A DNA stretch of 64,000 bases from a virus. Shown piece after piece: positions 7,163-14,207 of this stretch (positions within the stretch are counted from its first letter, which is position 1; every line of letters begins with the position of its first letter). The position numbers and the translations under genes are program-made. Under the pieces are notes generated by a model, which was not told the origin of the DNA, did not search any database, and was given only the letters and a program-made list of their open reading frames with translations. The stretch lies in IMG/VR virus record IMGVR_UViG_3300013120_000110, positions 1 through 64,000 of that record, one strand, 5' to 3'.

Positions 7163-7626
7163 AAAGCAAAAAGCCAGCAAAGAAATGGTTTGTTTGGTTC
7201 TACTGGCACCTTCACCATGACATTCTCATGCAATGGTGTTACAGCTACACAGGCCGAAGGCGATCAATTATAGCATGGAAAGACCACAAAGCACTCCGGT
7301 TGCGATTATTCCAGCCGGTACGGGGAAAGCTGCCGTTACCGCTCATGCGTATCGGGAACAGGATGCTCGCAGCAATGAAAGCTCGGGACGCAGCCGACAC
7401 CCTGAGTGATGAATTGTGGGAGGTGTTGGACAAAGAACACACAATAGAAAACAAGACAAAATGGAAGGCTGCACTCGCAGTATATCAGAAAGCGGGGGAC
7501 CTCCTAGACGACCTCGAAGACAAGTGCGAACAGTTAATCATCAAACACCGCAAGGCCATCCTGAAGCTCCACGAACAGGAGTGCAAGAACTGTCCCTGGG
7601 ACGGCTGGACTATCTTCGATTCTTAG
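7159..7626 (+). CDS. family A paralog 1 (WH..HD / ECxxCPWxG protein)
   Basis: 155 residues, first of three related proteins in this array. Shared features: an aromatic start ending in H-x-x-H-D (FYWHLHHDIL), a middle LRLRLFQPVRG, a variable helical region and a C-terminal ECKNCPWDGWTIF. The C-terminal CxxC with upstream His could form half a zinc site. This copy has a basic N-terminal extension (KSKKPAKK) not present in the other two. Family not recognised. Coupled to the previous gene by ATGA. Confidence 0.75.
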   Translation: MKSKKPAKKWFVWFYWHLHHDILMQWCYSYTGRRRSIIAWKDHKALRLRLFQPVRGKLPLPLMRIGNRMLAAMKARDAADTLSDELWEVLDKEHTIENKTKWKAALAVYQKAGDLLDDLEDKCEQLIIKHRKAILKLHEQECKNCPWDGWTIFDS

Positions 7627-7664
7627 AATTAGTCTGGACACCACCGCCCGCAACCGCGCTGGAA

Positions 7665-7832
7665 ATGTGGGAGGAGGCGGAGGAGCCGGGCGAGCCATGC
7701 CCGAACTGTGCGAGCCTGGAATACTGGATCAACGTATTGGGTGGGCGCCGCTGCCTTGGGTGCGACCCACCTGACTTTGCCCGGGCTATCCGGTTACTAA
7801 CCACCGCTCGGGCCATACGGAAAGGGAAATAA
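7665..7832 (+). CDS. small zinc-ribbon protein (55 aa)
   Basis: 55 residues with two CxxC pairs (C12/C15, C30/C33) around a short aromatic hairpin, CPNCASLEYW then GGRRCLGCDPP, the pattern of a zinc ribbon like those at the N-terminus of primases or in stand-alone phage proteins. The start is uncertain: the ATG used has a weak site, and the frame is open further upstream into the end of the family A gene. Confidence 0.6.
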   Translation: MWEEAEEPGEPCPNCASLEYWINVLGGRRCLGCDPPDFARAIRLLTTARAIRKGK

Positions 7833-7833
7833 C

Positions 7834-8007
7834 ATGGATGGTTTCTGCCGCGCATGGTACTACTTCGCTGGTTCCATCCTGGGTGGGCTAGCCTCATCGG
7901 AAGCTGGACGCAGCGACTTTGCCGCTGCCACGATGTTTGGCTGCGGCGGCTGCCTGTGTTTTGCCATAAGTATGTGGTACAACCTCAAGATAGAGGAACG
8001 GGAATGA
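7834..8007 (+). CDS. small membrane protein (57 aa)
   Basis: 57 residues, too short for many gene finders. Residues 8-22 (WYYFAGSILGGLA) and 31-50 (AATMFGCGGCLCFAISMWY) are hydrophobic enough for two membrane segments, joined by a short polar loop. AAAGGGAAATAAC precedes the ATG and the stop overlaps the next start (ATGA). Its place between family A genes suggests the array may have a membrane component (inference). Confidence 0.6.
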   Translation: MDGFCRAWYYFAGSILGGLASSEAGRSDFAAATMFGCGGCLCFAISMWYNLKIEERE

Positions 8008-8423
8008 GATTGTGGTATTGGCACGCCTATCACGATGCGCTACTGACCCGCTCGGACGATCCAGATTTCTTTGCGAACCGGGCGCAGGAAATTGACCTGT
8101 TTAAGCCGCCCGAACAACTGGAACTACGGATGCGGTTATTTAAGGTGGTCCGAGGTGCCTTGCCCCGAATACTAGACGAACTGTGGGCGGAAAAAGAGGA
8201 ATGGGAGGCCGAGGCGCACACAACTATTGGGATATTGGCGACCAAGAAAGCCACCGTGCGCGCTGCAAAGCGATACCAGTTAGCCATGACGATGCGCGAA
8301 GAAATAATGCGCCGCATCACCGAAAGGAGCACGAGGCCAGATGTTATGGCCTTACATGATAAAGAGTGTCCGAATTGTCCCTGGAATGGTAAGAGCATCT
8401 TGGCAGAGGAAGACAAAACATGA
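8004..8423 (+). CDS. family A paralog 2
   Basis: 139 residues. Starts LWYWHAYHDALL, has LRMRLFKVVRG in the middle and ends with HDKECPNCPWNGKSIL, matching the other two family members. I chose the ATG that overlaps the small membrane-protein gene (ATGA, site AGAGGAACGG) rather than a longer frame. It is followed directly, by ATGA coupling, by the first family B gene, so A2 and B1 are probably made in fixed ratio. Confidence 0.75.
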   Translation: MRLWYWHAYHDALLTRSDDPDFFANRAQEIDLFKPPEQLELRMRLFKVVRGALPRILDELWAEKEEWEAEAHTTIGILATKKATVRAAKRYQLAMTMREEIMRRITERSTRPDVMALHDKECPNCPWNGKSILAEEDKT

Positions 8424-8893
8424 GTATCAAGAGTTGGAAAGCCAAATACCTGCCGGGGGAACTCAAAGACGCCATTGGTTCCCCCTTAGAGGCTGCCGAA
8501 CACTCCCTGCGCTGTTGGGAAGGGCGCCTGCCCGGCGTACTGAAGAAACACGGGCTGATGAAGCAAGCTGGGTCCGATTACATACGGACGATCAAGACAA
8601 GAAAGACTGAAAGTGGGTCCGACGTGTTCGACTTCGTTTGTCTGGACGGGGAAGCATGCGCCCTGTGTGCGTTCGCAGAGACAGAATTAAAGGAGTGGAA
8701 TATACTGCCTTCGGGAGTAATGCCCTGTTCATCTTGCCCGTTCTACAAATTACGGGGGGAGGTCCCTTGTTCAATAGAAAAAGATGATGAAAAATGCTCT
8801 CCATGGCGGGAGTGGGCTGACCACGGCGACCCTGGACCAATGCTAGCATGGTTACACACGCTAGTAGCTGAACTCAAAAAGGAGAAAAAATGA
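8420..8893 (+). CDS. family B paralog 1 (zinc-binding, HSL..W..G protein)
   Basis: 157 residues. N-terminal motif SWKAKYLPG, then EHSLRCWEGR and KKHGL; a cysteine cluster CALC...CSSCPF...C; then SPWREW and PMLAWLHTLV near the end. This order is shared by the two other B copies and resembles an uncharacterised phage family with N-terminal S-W-K-x-x-Y-P and a four- or five-cysteine metal site. Lacks the C-terminal helical extension present in B2 and B3. Coupled on both sides by ATGA. Confidence 0.75.
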   Translation: MSIKSWKAKYLPGELKDAIGSPLEAAEHSLRCWEGRLPGVLKKHGLMKQAGSDYIRTIKTRKTESGSDVFDFVCLDGEACALCAFAETELKEWNILPSGVMPCSSCPFYKLRGEVPCSIEKDDEKCSPWREWADHGDPGPMLAWLHTLVAELKKEKK

Positions 8894-9519
8894 GCATCGA
8901 AACCTGGAAATGCGAATACCTTCCAGTCCCCGCAGAAAAAGCTACCGGCTCCGCTTTAGAGGCAGCGCGACACTCACTCCAATGCTGGTTGGGGCGTGAT
9001 ATGGGCAGCCTAACACGGCACGAGTTGGTAAAGCGCCCGGGGTCTAAGGCTATCTATGAAAGAAATAACCCCATAAAGCTACTCAGCTTAGGACCCGATC
9101 AGTGTGCCTTGTGCCATTGGAGCGGGTTTGAGGGTGAGAACGGACGGGATTGCAGGAAATGTCCGTTATCCCAGGCGCGAGGGGGCGTACCTTGTGACTC
9201 CGATAACCACAACGAAATAGTCGAGAGAAACCCTTGGTGCGAGTGGCAAAACCACAACAACGCCGCACCAATGATAAGCTGGCTCAGGAGGGTGATCGTG
9301 AAACTACAGCAAGAGGACGAACACAAAAAAGCTGCGGCGGAAAAGAGTGAAAACTCATTCGTTCTCGACATTATTGCCGACCTACTCGCCCTGCATCATT
9401 GTTACCAATACGCCGACCTGGAACACGCCAAGCAGGCCCAAAAACTCATTGCAGAGAAAGTACAGGGCATAGTCGTCCTAACCGCGAAAAAACAAGCCCA
9501 AATCCCCTGGAAAGGATAG
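8890..9519 (+). CDS. family B paralog 2
   Basis: 209 residues. Same domain order as B1: SWKCEYLP, RHSLQCWLGR, CALC...CRKCPL...C, NPWCEW, PMISWLRRV, then an extra C-terminal helical region (residues about 145-205) beginning SFVLDIIADLLALH. That extension matches the one in B3. It directly follows B1, so here two B genes stand in tandem. Function not known. Confidence 0.75.
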   Translation: MSIETWKCEYLPVPAEKATGSALEAARHSLQCWLGRDMGSLTRHELVKRPGSKAIYERNNPIKLLSLGPDQCALCHWSGFEGENGRDCRKCPLSQARGGVPCDSDNHNEIVERNPWCEWQNHNNAAPMISWLRRVIVKLQQEDEHKKAAAEKSENSFVLDIIADLLALHHCYQYADLEHAKQAQKLIAEKVQGIVVLTAKKQAQIPWKG

Positions 9520-9524
9520 GTAAA

Positions 9525-9950
9525 ATGAGAAAGCTCTGGTTCTGGCACGCCAACCATGACGTTCTGGCGGGCGAGTTTTACGAAGGCTTTTATTGTGCTC
9601 GCAGAGGAGAAATCGAGTGCATAAAACCCAAGCGCGAACACGAGTTGCGGTTCCGCTTGTTCAAGCCCATACAGGGCCCAATACCCCAATGCGTCCTAGA
9701 CGCCTGGGCGGAGTTTAATGAAAGCATGACCGCACAATGGGTCGCACAACGCCGGTTCCTTGACTCAAAGTGGTGGTTCTGGTCCGTATACCTATGCTGG
9801 CGTGCAAGCAGGGCCGATAAAATCAGAACCCAGAAGGGGAAACACTACGAGGCGCAGCTAAACGGGCCAGAAATGGCCGAACTTCACAGAAAAGAATGTC
9901 CCGATTGCCCTTGGAATGGAAGAACCATTTTTGTGGAGGATTGCCCATGA
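9525..9950 (+). CDS. family A paralog 3
   Basis: 141 residues: LWFWHANHDVL, LRFRLFKPIQG and the C-terminal HRKECPDCPWNGRTIF. Starts five bases after B2; a longer frame into B2 is rejected because AAAGGATAGGTAAAATG gives a good site. The stop overlaps B3 (ATGA), repeating the A2-B1 arrangement. Confidence 0.75.
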   Translation: MRKLWFWHANHDVLAGEFYEGFYCARRGEIECIKPKREHELRFRLFKPIQGPIPQCVLDAWAEFNESMTAQWVAQRRFLDSKWWFWSVYLCWRASRADKIRTQKGKHYEAQLNGPEMAELHRKECPDCPWNGRTIFVEDCP

Positions 9951-10606
9951 GTTTGCAAAGCTGGAAGAATCAGTTCTACCCAATCGACGCGAAAGAGGCA
10001 ACCAGCGATGCCTTAACCGCCGCGCAACACTCCCTGCAATGCTGGCGGGGACGGACCAAGGAGGCACTAGAGGGTCACGGGCTAGAGAAAGTCCACGACA
10101 AGGCCGTTATTCAAGAGCGCGGGAACCCAGCGCGAAGTCTCTTACTGGAATCAACGGAGTGTGCCCTGTGCCAACTTCAGATTACAAAAAGTGGGGGTTG
10201 TGCCAAGTGCAAACTATGTGAGATACGCAGTCATAATGGTTGCTCCACCAGGATGATAGGCGAAAAGATGAGCCCTTGGGAACAATGGAGGAAACAAGAC
10301 AACGCCCTCCCGATGTTAGGATGGTTGCATAGCGTAGTGGTTCAGTTGGAGTCCGAGAAAATGGCCCGGGTCGAGCGAGAACACGCCGCCAAGATCGAGG
10401 CCAAGATGAAGGAAGCGGATACGGGGTTCATGTTCCACGATGTTATTGTCAAGCTCCTAGAGCTTCACGCTATCACGAAGGCCAGCCCACCCGATGAACA
10501 AAAAGCTGTTTGGGTCGTACTCGCAATCAAGCACGAACTAGACCGGATATTCCAAGTGATTCACACAAAACACCAAGAAGCTAAGGGGGTAGAGGATGAT
10601 GGATAG
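9947..10606 (+). CDS. family B paralog 3
   Basis: 219 residues. SWKNQFYP, QHSLQCWRGR, EGHGL, CALC...CAKCKLC...C, SPWEQW and PMLGWLHSVV in order, then a charged helix (residues 135-160) and a C-terminal region FMFHDVIVKLLELH like that of B2. It overlaps the following membrane-protein gene by 11 bases. The copies differ enough in sequence that the duplications are not recent. Confidence 0.75.
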   Translation: MSLQSWKNQFYPIDAKEATSDALTAAQHSLQCWRGRTKEALEGHGLEKVHDKAVIQERGNPARSLLLESTECALCQLQITKSGGCAKCKLCEIRSHNGCSTRMIGEKMSPWEQWRKQDNALPMLGWLHSVVVQLESEKMARVEREHAAKIEAKMKEADTGFMFHDVIVKLLELHAITKASPPDEQKAVWVVLAIKHELDRIFQVIHTKHQEAKGVEDDG

Positions 10607-11018
10607 AAACGAAAACCTAGTCTGGTTCATGTTGCTGATGGCGGGGTCGATCCTTGCTGTACTATACTCCGCTCTTATCACAGTTATAAACCTGCCCCTT
10701 GAGGGCGTCGTAATCTTAGTTTCCCCGGCCCTGCTACTCATGGTGGGAGCCTTGATTGTGTTCGCCGCCCGCGTGCGACAAAAGCCAGACCCCCCCATGC
10801 TCCAAATCAGGGAACAAGAGTTTTTTGACGCCGATTCAGGGATACATTTCTATTTCGAGATCGAGCCTCAGTCCCAGAGCCCCTATCGGATCGCGCTCTA
10901 CTCTTACGGCAGGGTGAACCGGGAGGTACGATTTGGGGCCGATGGGGTTTTTTCGGGTGCTGGAGTATTTACACACTACCCCACGCCAACTTGGATGGGT
11001 GGGGATGAAGGGGGGTGA
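10596..11018 (+). CDS. two-segment membrane protein (140 aa)
   Basis: 140 residues: two hydrophobic segments (about 8-30 and 35-60) followed by a soluble C-terminal part with beta-rich FEIEPQSQSPYRIALYSYG. Probable inner-membrane protein with its tail on one side. It overlaps B3, so it may belong to the same functional group. Not recognised. Confidence 0.7.
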   Translation: MMDRNENLVWFMLLMAGSILAVLYSALITVINLPLEGVVILVSPALLLMVGALIVFAARVRQKPDPPMLQIREQEFFDADSGIHFYFEIEPQSQSPYRIALYSYGRVNREVRFGADGVFSGAGVFTHYPTPTWMGGDEGG

Positions 11019-11024
11019 TGTGTA

Positions 11025-11096
11025 ATGTGTATAACCTGCCAGCGTATGCGCGCGTTTGGGCACGATGATGAACGTCATCCGAAAGGTTGTACGTGA
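11025..11096 (+). CDS. 23-residue Cys/His peptide
   Basis: A 23-codon frame with CITC near the start and HPKGC near the end, which together could bind one zinc. AAGGGGGGTGATGTGTA precedes the ATG. Very short, so the call rests on the ribosome-binding site and the Cys/His pattern, which resembles very small phage proteins I have seen but cannot name. Confidence 0.4.
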   Translation: MCITCQRMRAFGHDDERHPKGCT

Positions 11097-11100
11097 CCAC

Positions 11101-11118
11101 GCCCGGCGGGAGCCGGGC
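11101..11118 (+). promoter_or_regulatory. perfect stem with GGGA tetraloop
   Basis: GCCCGGC (11101-11107) pairs perfectly with GCCGGGC (11112-11118) across a GGGA loop, immediately before the AAAGGAAG site of the next gene. No T run follows. May slow or protect the transcript or control the next start. Confidence 0.45.
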
Positions 11119-11133
11119 AGAAAGGAAGAAAAC

Positions 11134-11340
11134 ATGAAGATAAACATAGGAAAAAAGTCCGTCAGCTACGAAGCGAAAGAGGTTACGATTACGCTTGAAA
11201 ACCAGGGGGACGAGTCTGCCTTTTACCATCTAGCCGGATGCTGGAACGCGCAAAGTTACTGTACCGATTCAGAGGCCGTGGGGAGTTTAGCCCGCCGACT
11301 TCTGGAGGCCATGAAAAAGGCTGACATGCACCCACAGTAG
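11134..11340 (+). CDS. small hypothetical protein (68 aa)
   Basis: 68 residues, strand-rich first half (KSVSYEAKEVTITLENQ) and a helix at the end. ATG chosen just after the hairpin because AAAGGAAGAAAAC gives a good site. Not recognised. Confidence 0.7.
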   Translation: MKINIGKKSVSYEAKEVTITLENQGDESAFYHLAGCWNAQSYCTDSEAVGSLARRLLEAMKKADMHPQ

Positions 11341-11353
11341 AAAGGAAACTGTA

Positions 11354-11548
11354 ATGGTAACAGGCAAATCAATCCACCTGCATGATGGCGCGTACATCAC
11401 ACGCTTTGACCACGGTGAGTACGTGATAACTGCGAACCACCACGACCCTAAAGAGGCTACGGATAGGGTCTACATAGATGACGTAGCAGCGGAAAAGTTG
11501 GTCGAGTTCATTAAGGGGAAAATCGCGGGTCAACACGTAGAGTTGTAA
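11354..11548 (+). CDS. small hypothetical protein (64 aa)
   Basis: 64 residues: a beta hairpin (SIHLHDGAYITRF, GEYVITANHHD) followed by a helix AAEKLVEFIKGKI. Looks like a small strand-strand-helix protein; no family named. Site AAAGGAAACTGTA. Confidence 0.7.
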   Translation: MVTGKSIHLHDGAYITRFDHGEYVITANHHDPKEATDRVYIDDVAAEKLVEFIKGKIAGQHVEL

Positions 11549-11551
11549 CCA

Positions 11552-11821
11552 ATGGAATGTAACTCATGTAAAAAAGAGGTAGATTCGGTAGTCTGCCTCT
11601 GTGAATCGTGCTACGACGGTACGCTCACGACCTGCACGAACCTATTATCCGCCCTCACGCTAGCCCAAGAGGTTGGACAATACTGGCGGAAGGACTGGTC
11701 GGGGTTCGATGGCCGCACCCTACGCGACCAAATGAGCGACCTCGGGGCAGTAGCGAGTGGGACCCTAAAACCGGAGCATTACCGGGAGAACTGGGGGCTA
11801 GATGAACCGGACGGGGATTGA
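11552..11821 (+). CDS. small zinc-site protein, paralog of 13.0 kb gene
   Basis: 89 residues. MECNSCKKEV and VVCLCESCYD give two CxxC pairs. The same N-terminal block (MEC..C..E..SVVCLCESCYD) opens the gene near 13.03 kb, after which the two proteins diverge, so a zinc head has been joined to different tails. It overlaps the DUF5131 gene by 20 bases. Confidence 0.7.
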   Translation: MECNSCKKEVDSVVCLCESCYDGTLTTCTNLLSALTLAQEVGQYWRKDWSGFDGRTLRDQMSDLGAVASGTLKPEHYRENWGLDEPDGD

Positions 11822-12551
11822 ATACGCAGACCTGACTTGGAACCCCATCACGGGTTGCACGAACCAGTTAGAGTGCCGTGAGCATTGCTGGGCTCGTAAG
11901 ATGGCGCTGCGCCTACGGGGGCGAAATGGCTACCCTGCCGATGATCCGTTCCGCCCGGCCTTCCATCCTGACCGCCTGATAGAACCGAGCCAACGCGCAA
12001 AACCCGCCCGGATTGCCACCTGTTTTATGGCGGATATGTTCTGTACTGGCGTACCAGCTTGGTGGATCGAGAGCGTTTGGGAAACAATGAGAGCGTGTCC
12101 CCACCATACGTTCCTTATATTAACAAAACAGCCCCAGCGGTTTACGAACAAGGAACTACTACTTGCCCTACCGGGTCTATTGCCGAACGTCTGGGTTGGC
12201 GTATCCTGTTGCAATCAGGCAACCGCCGACGAACGGATACCGTGGTTACTGAAATGCCCCGCTGCGATACACTGGTTGAGCCTTGAACCGATATTGGCCC
12301 CAATCAACATCGCGCCATTTATATCGGCTGGGATCGACTGGTGTGTTGTCGGCGGGGAAAGCGGCCACGGCGCTAAGCTAGTCCACGCTGACTGGGTGCG
12401 TACTATCCGCGACCAATGCCAACAGGCTCAAATACCATTCTTCTTTAAGCAATGGGGGGTAGGGATGGGGGGTGGGAGCGTAAAGGCTACGGGCCGGGTA
12501 CTAGATGGTCGAGAGTGGAGCGAAATGCCGAGGAGTTACAATGGAAGTTGA
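11802..12551 (+). CDS. DUF5131 (phage Gp37/Gp68) radical-SAM-like protein
   Basis: 249 residues, full length for the family. IEYADLTWNPITGCT is followed by a three-cysteine motif C19-x5-C25-x3-C29, then the family blocks ARIATCFMADMF, FLILTKQPQRF, VWVGVSCCNQ, WLSLEPILAPI, DWCVVGGESGHGA and FFFKQWG. DUF5131 proteins are widespread in phages and thought to be related to radical-SAM enzymes, with the cysteines expected to bind an iron-sulfur cluster; the reaction is not established. Start at the first ATG, overlapping the upstream gene. Confidence 0.9.
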   Translation: MNRTGIEYADLTWNPITGCTNQLECREHCWARKMALRLRGRNGYPADDPFRPAFHPDRLIEPSQRAKPARIATCFMADMFCTGVPAWWIESVWETMRACPHHTFLILTKQPQRFTNKELLLALPGLLPNVWVGVSCCNQATADERIPWLLKCPAAIHWLSLEPILAPINIAPFISAGIDWCVVGGESGHGAKLVHADWVRTIRDQCQQAQIPFFFKQWGVGMGGGSVKATGRVLDGREWSEMPRSYNGS

Positions 12552-12786
12552 CAAAGCATTACACCTAGCCCTGGATACTCAGGTTGCCCCTGACGCTCAC
12601 ACCCAGGCCGAGGTTAGCTACGTGCTAGCCAAAGAGGTCAAGCGGCTGCGGGCTGAACTTCAGGAATCAGAAGCATCCAATAACCATTTGCGGAAAAACG
12701 CGGCACGCCACATCGCCGGCGAACTTCGCAGAGTATGGGGCGAACCTTGGTGCGAACCCAAAGAAGCCGCCGAAGCAGGAGGGTGA
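12541..12786 (+). CDS. coiled-coil protein (81 aa)
   Basis: 81 residues, helical (SYVLAKEVKRLRAELQESE) and probably coiled coil. Overlaps the DUF5131 stop, site GCCGAGGAGTTACA. Its last codons form the first copy of a junction repeat shared with the next three genes, which gives it the tail EAAEAGG. Confidence 0.65.
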   Translation: MEVDKALHLALDTQVAPDAHTQAEVSYVLAKEVKRLRAELQESEASNNHLRKNAARHIAGELRRVWGEPWCEPKEAAEAGG

Positions 12787-12789
12787 GTG

Positions 12790-13035
12790 ATGAAAGTACA
12801 ATATCCAACACGCTGCCGAATCCTCGATATTGATGGCCAACGCCTTGGGTCTTACTTGCGGGCTAGAACGCCAGCAGTCAGCAAGCCTCACATTGGCAAG
12901 ATCGGTACGGCAGAGAAACCGAACGGGGGAATTGTGAAAATCCGTTTGGACGATGGCAATGTCGTGATGGGCTGGGATTGTTGGTGGGAACCAGTTGACG
13001 AAGCCGCCGAGGCAGGAGGGAGTGATGGAGTGTAG
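12790..13035 (+). CDS. small hypothetical protein (81 aa)
   Basis: 81 residues, beta-rich (TRCRILDIDGQRLGSY, GIVKIRLDDGNVVMGWD), compatible with a small barrel. ATG chosen over a GTG three bases earlier. Lies between the first and second junction repeats, hence its tail DEAAEAGG. Overlaps the next gene by 11 bases. Confidence 0.65.
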   Translation: MKVQYPTRCRILDIDGQRLGSYLRARTPAVSKPHIGKIGTAEKPNGGIVKIRLDDGNVVMGWDCWWEPVDEAAEAGGSDGV

Positions 13036-13240
13036 TAGATGCCCAATCGAAACGAATAGCGTTGTGTGTTTGTGCGAGTCTTGCTACGACAAACGCGAAG
13101 CCGAGGTCGAGAAGCTGCGGGCTGCGCTGGCCCACGTGTGTCTCGACAGCATAAATGCCCGCGTGATTGCTGATGCGGCACTTGGGAACTGTACCACCAG
13201 ACAGAAACATGGATATATCAAAGCCGCCGAGGGGAGGTGA
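13025..13240 (+). CDS. small zinc-site protein, paralog of 11.5 kb gene
   Basis: 71 residues. MECSRC and VVCLCESCYD repeat the head of the gene near 11.55 kb; the tail is instead a coiled coil (AEVEKLRAALAHV). Ends KAAEGR within the third junction repeat. Confidence 0.65.
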   Translation: MECSRCPIETNSVVCLCESCYDKREAEVEKLRAALAHVCLDSINARVIADAALGNCTTRQKHGYIKAAEGR

Positions 13241-13243
13241 GTG

Positions 13244-13405
13244 ATGTATTGCAAAGCCTGTGGTGAGACGTTGTATCGAGCCATGATTTTTGCCTTGCTT
13301 ATTGATTATGGGGGAGCCAGAGGGCGCGACCCGAGCGAGTGCCCCGCAACGGCAGACCATGAACACGAATGGGTCGAATCTGAACAAGCCGCCGAGGGGG
13401 AGTGA
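13244..13405 (+). CDS. small Cys/His protein (53 aa)
   Basis: 53 residues: YCKACGETLYRAM, then a cysteine at 33 and a His-rich HEHEW. A single zinc site is plausible. Preceded by GGGGAGGTGAGTG from the third junction repeat and ending in the fourth; its TGA shares bases with the next ATG (TGATG). Confidence 0.6.
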   Translation: MYCKACGETLYRAMIFALLIDYGGARGRDPSECPATADHEHEWVESEQAAEGE

Positions 13406-13776
13406 TGGAACCCACTAAAAGACCCTGGAAGGTCATGCGGATCAACGGTCAAATCGTAGTCGTACCGGATGGCGACGGGTTTTCCGATGAGGTTCCAATC
13501 TGCAAGATGCAGACCCCCTTCAACTGGCAGGGGGGGAATGTGTTCGGGGATGAAGCGGAAAAACTACAACTCGCTAACGCGAACTTGATTGTCGATGCGT
13601 GTAATAAGGAGGGAGTAATGAAGAAACTACCAGGGCGGGAAGCGGGGATACTGGTCATGCTGACCAAGGAGGAGTTAGAGATTATCAAGCGGGGGGCAGC
13701 GTTGGCGAAGTGTGACCTGGAGGTATGGGCTCGGGCCCGCCTACTGGAAGCTGCAAAGGAGTTGACCGATGGCTGA
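13405..13776 (+). CDS. two-part protein, probable in-frame fusion (123 aa)
   Basis: 123 residues. The first 70 (KRPWKVMRINGQIVVV ... ANANLIVDACNK) resemble a small phage protein that normally ends near an A-N-A-x-L-I helix. The last 52 (LTKEELEIIKRGAALA, WARARLLEAA) resemble a separate short helical protein of the type that binds DNA as a ribbon-helix-helix relative. Between them sits an in-frame ATG with a full AAGGAGGGAGTA site. Fusion of two former genes is inferred. Confidence 0.65.
   Translation: MEPTKRPWKVMRINGQIVVVPDGDGFSDEVPICKMQTPFNWQGGNVFGDEAEKLQLANANLIVDACNKEGVMKKLPGREAGILVMLTKEELEIIKRGAALAKCDLEVWARARLLEAAKELTDG
13618..13776 (+). CDS. possible internal-start product (52 aa)
   Basis: An in-frame ATG inside the 123-residue gene has AAGGAGGGAGTA seven bases upstream, stronger than the site of the longer frame. 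The product would be the C-terminal helical part alone (MKKLPGREAG to the common stop). Either two proteins are made from one frame, or the site is left over from before a fusion. Confidence 0.4.
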   Translation: MKKLPGREAGILVMLTKEELEIIKRGAALAKCDLEVWARARLLEAAKELTDG

Positions 13777-13996
13777 ACAAACCAGAGCGGAGCATCTTGC
13801 TTGGTGCAAGCAACGTGCCCTTGAGTACGTTAAGATTGGTGACGCCAACCAGGCTTACGCCTCCATGGGCTCGGACCTTGGGAAACATCCTGAAACTGCC
13901 AACCATGCTGGCATAAAACTTGGCATGATGATGCTCATGGCGGGGCAGTTTGAGAACATGGCTGAAGTACGCAACTGGATCGAGGGGTTTAACTGA
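13769..13996 (+). CDS. widespread uncharacterised phage protein (HLAWCKQRALEY family)
   Basis: 75 residues, entirely helical. HLAWCKQRALEYV, ASMGSDLGKHPETANHAG and VRNWIEGFN are the conserved blocks of a short protein found in many unrelated phages, including marine and metagenomic ones. Its function is unknown. The ATG lies within the end of the previous gene. Confidence 0.85.
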   Translation: MAEQTRAEHLAWCKQRALEYVKIGDANQAYASMGSDLGKHPETANHAGIKLGMMMLMAGQFENMAEVRNWIEGFN

Positions 13997-14015
13997 TTCC
14001 CAGGGAAAGTAACCA

Positions 14016-14207
14016 ATGGCTAACAAACACCTACAACTCGCCCCACACGAAACCAGCAATCCAAATCTTTGGTGGTACGAGGAACCGGCTGGGATTGTGA
14101 TAGTGCATGGTGGTCCAGGCCACGGACCCAAATCGGAACCAGTGATTCCCTGGCGCTCGATCCGGGCCGCTTTAAGGCGAAAGGATAAACCCAAGGAGAA
14201 AAAGTGA
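14016..14207 (+). CDS. small hypothetical protein (63 aa)
   Basis: 63 residues: NPNLWWYEEPAGIVIVHGG then a basic tail (AALRRKDKPKEKK). The aromatic-Gly hairpin is beta-like. Site AGGGAAAGTAACC. Shares bases with the next start (TGATG). Confidence 0.65.
   Translation: MANKHLQLAPHETSNPNLWWYEEPAGIVIVHGGPGHGPKSEPVIPWRSIRAALRRKDKPKEKK

Larger units (their letters stand above)
12764..13407 (+). repeat. gene-junction repeat, four copies
   Basis: Copies at 12764-12792, 13001-13027, 13221-13246 and 13386-13407. Each begins AAGCCGCCGA, continues with a G-rich GGAGG or GGGGG site and ends at GAGTGATG or AGTGATG, the start of the next gene. The first part encodes the C-terminal Ala-Ala-Glu of one gene and the second part the ribosome-binding site and start of the following one. 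The intervening genes are unrelated or only partly related. Confidence 0.75.
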
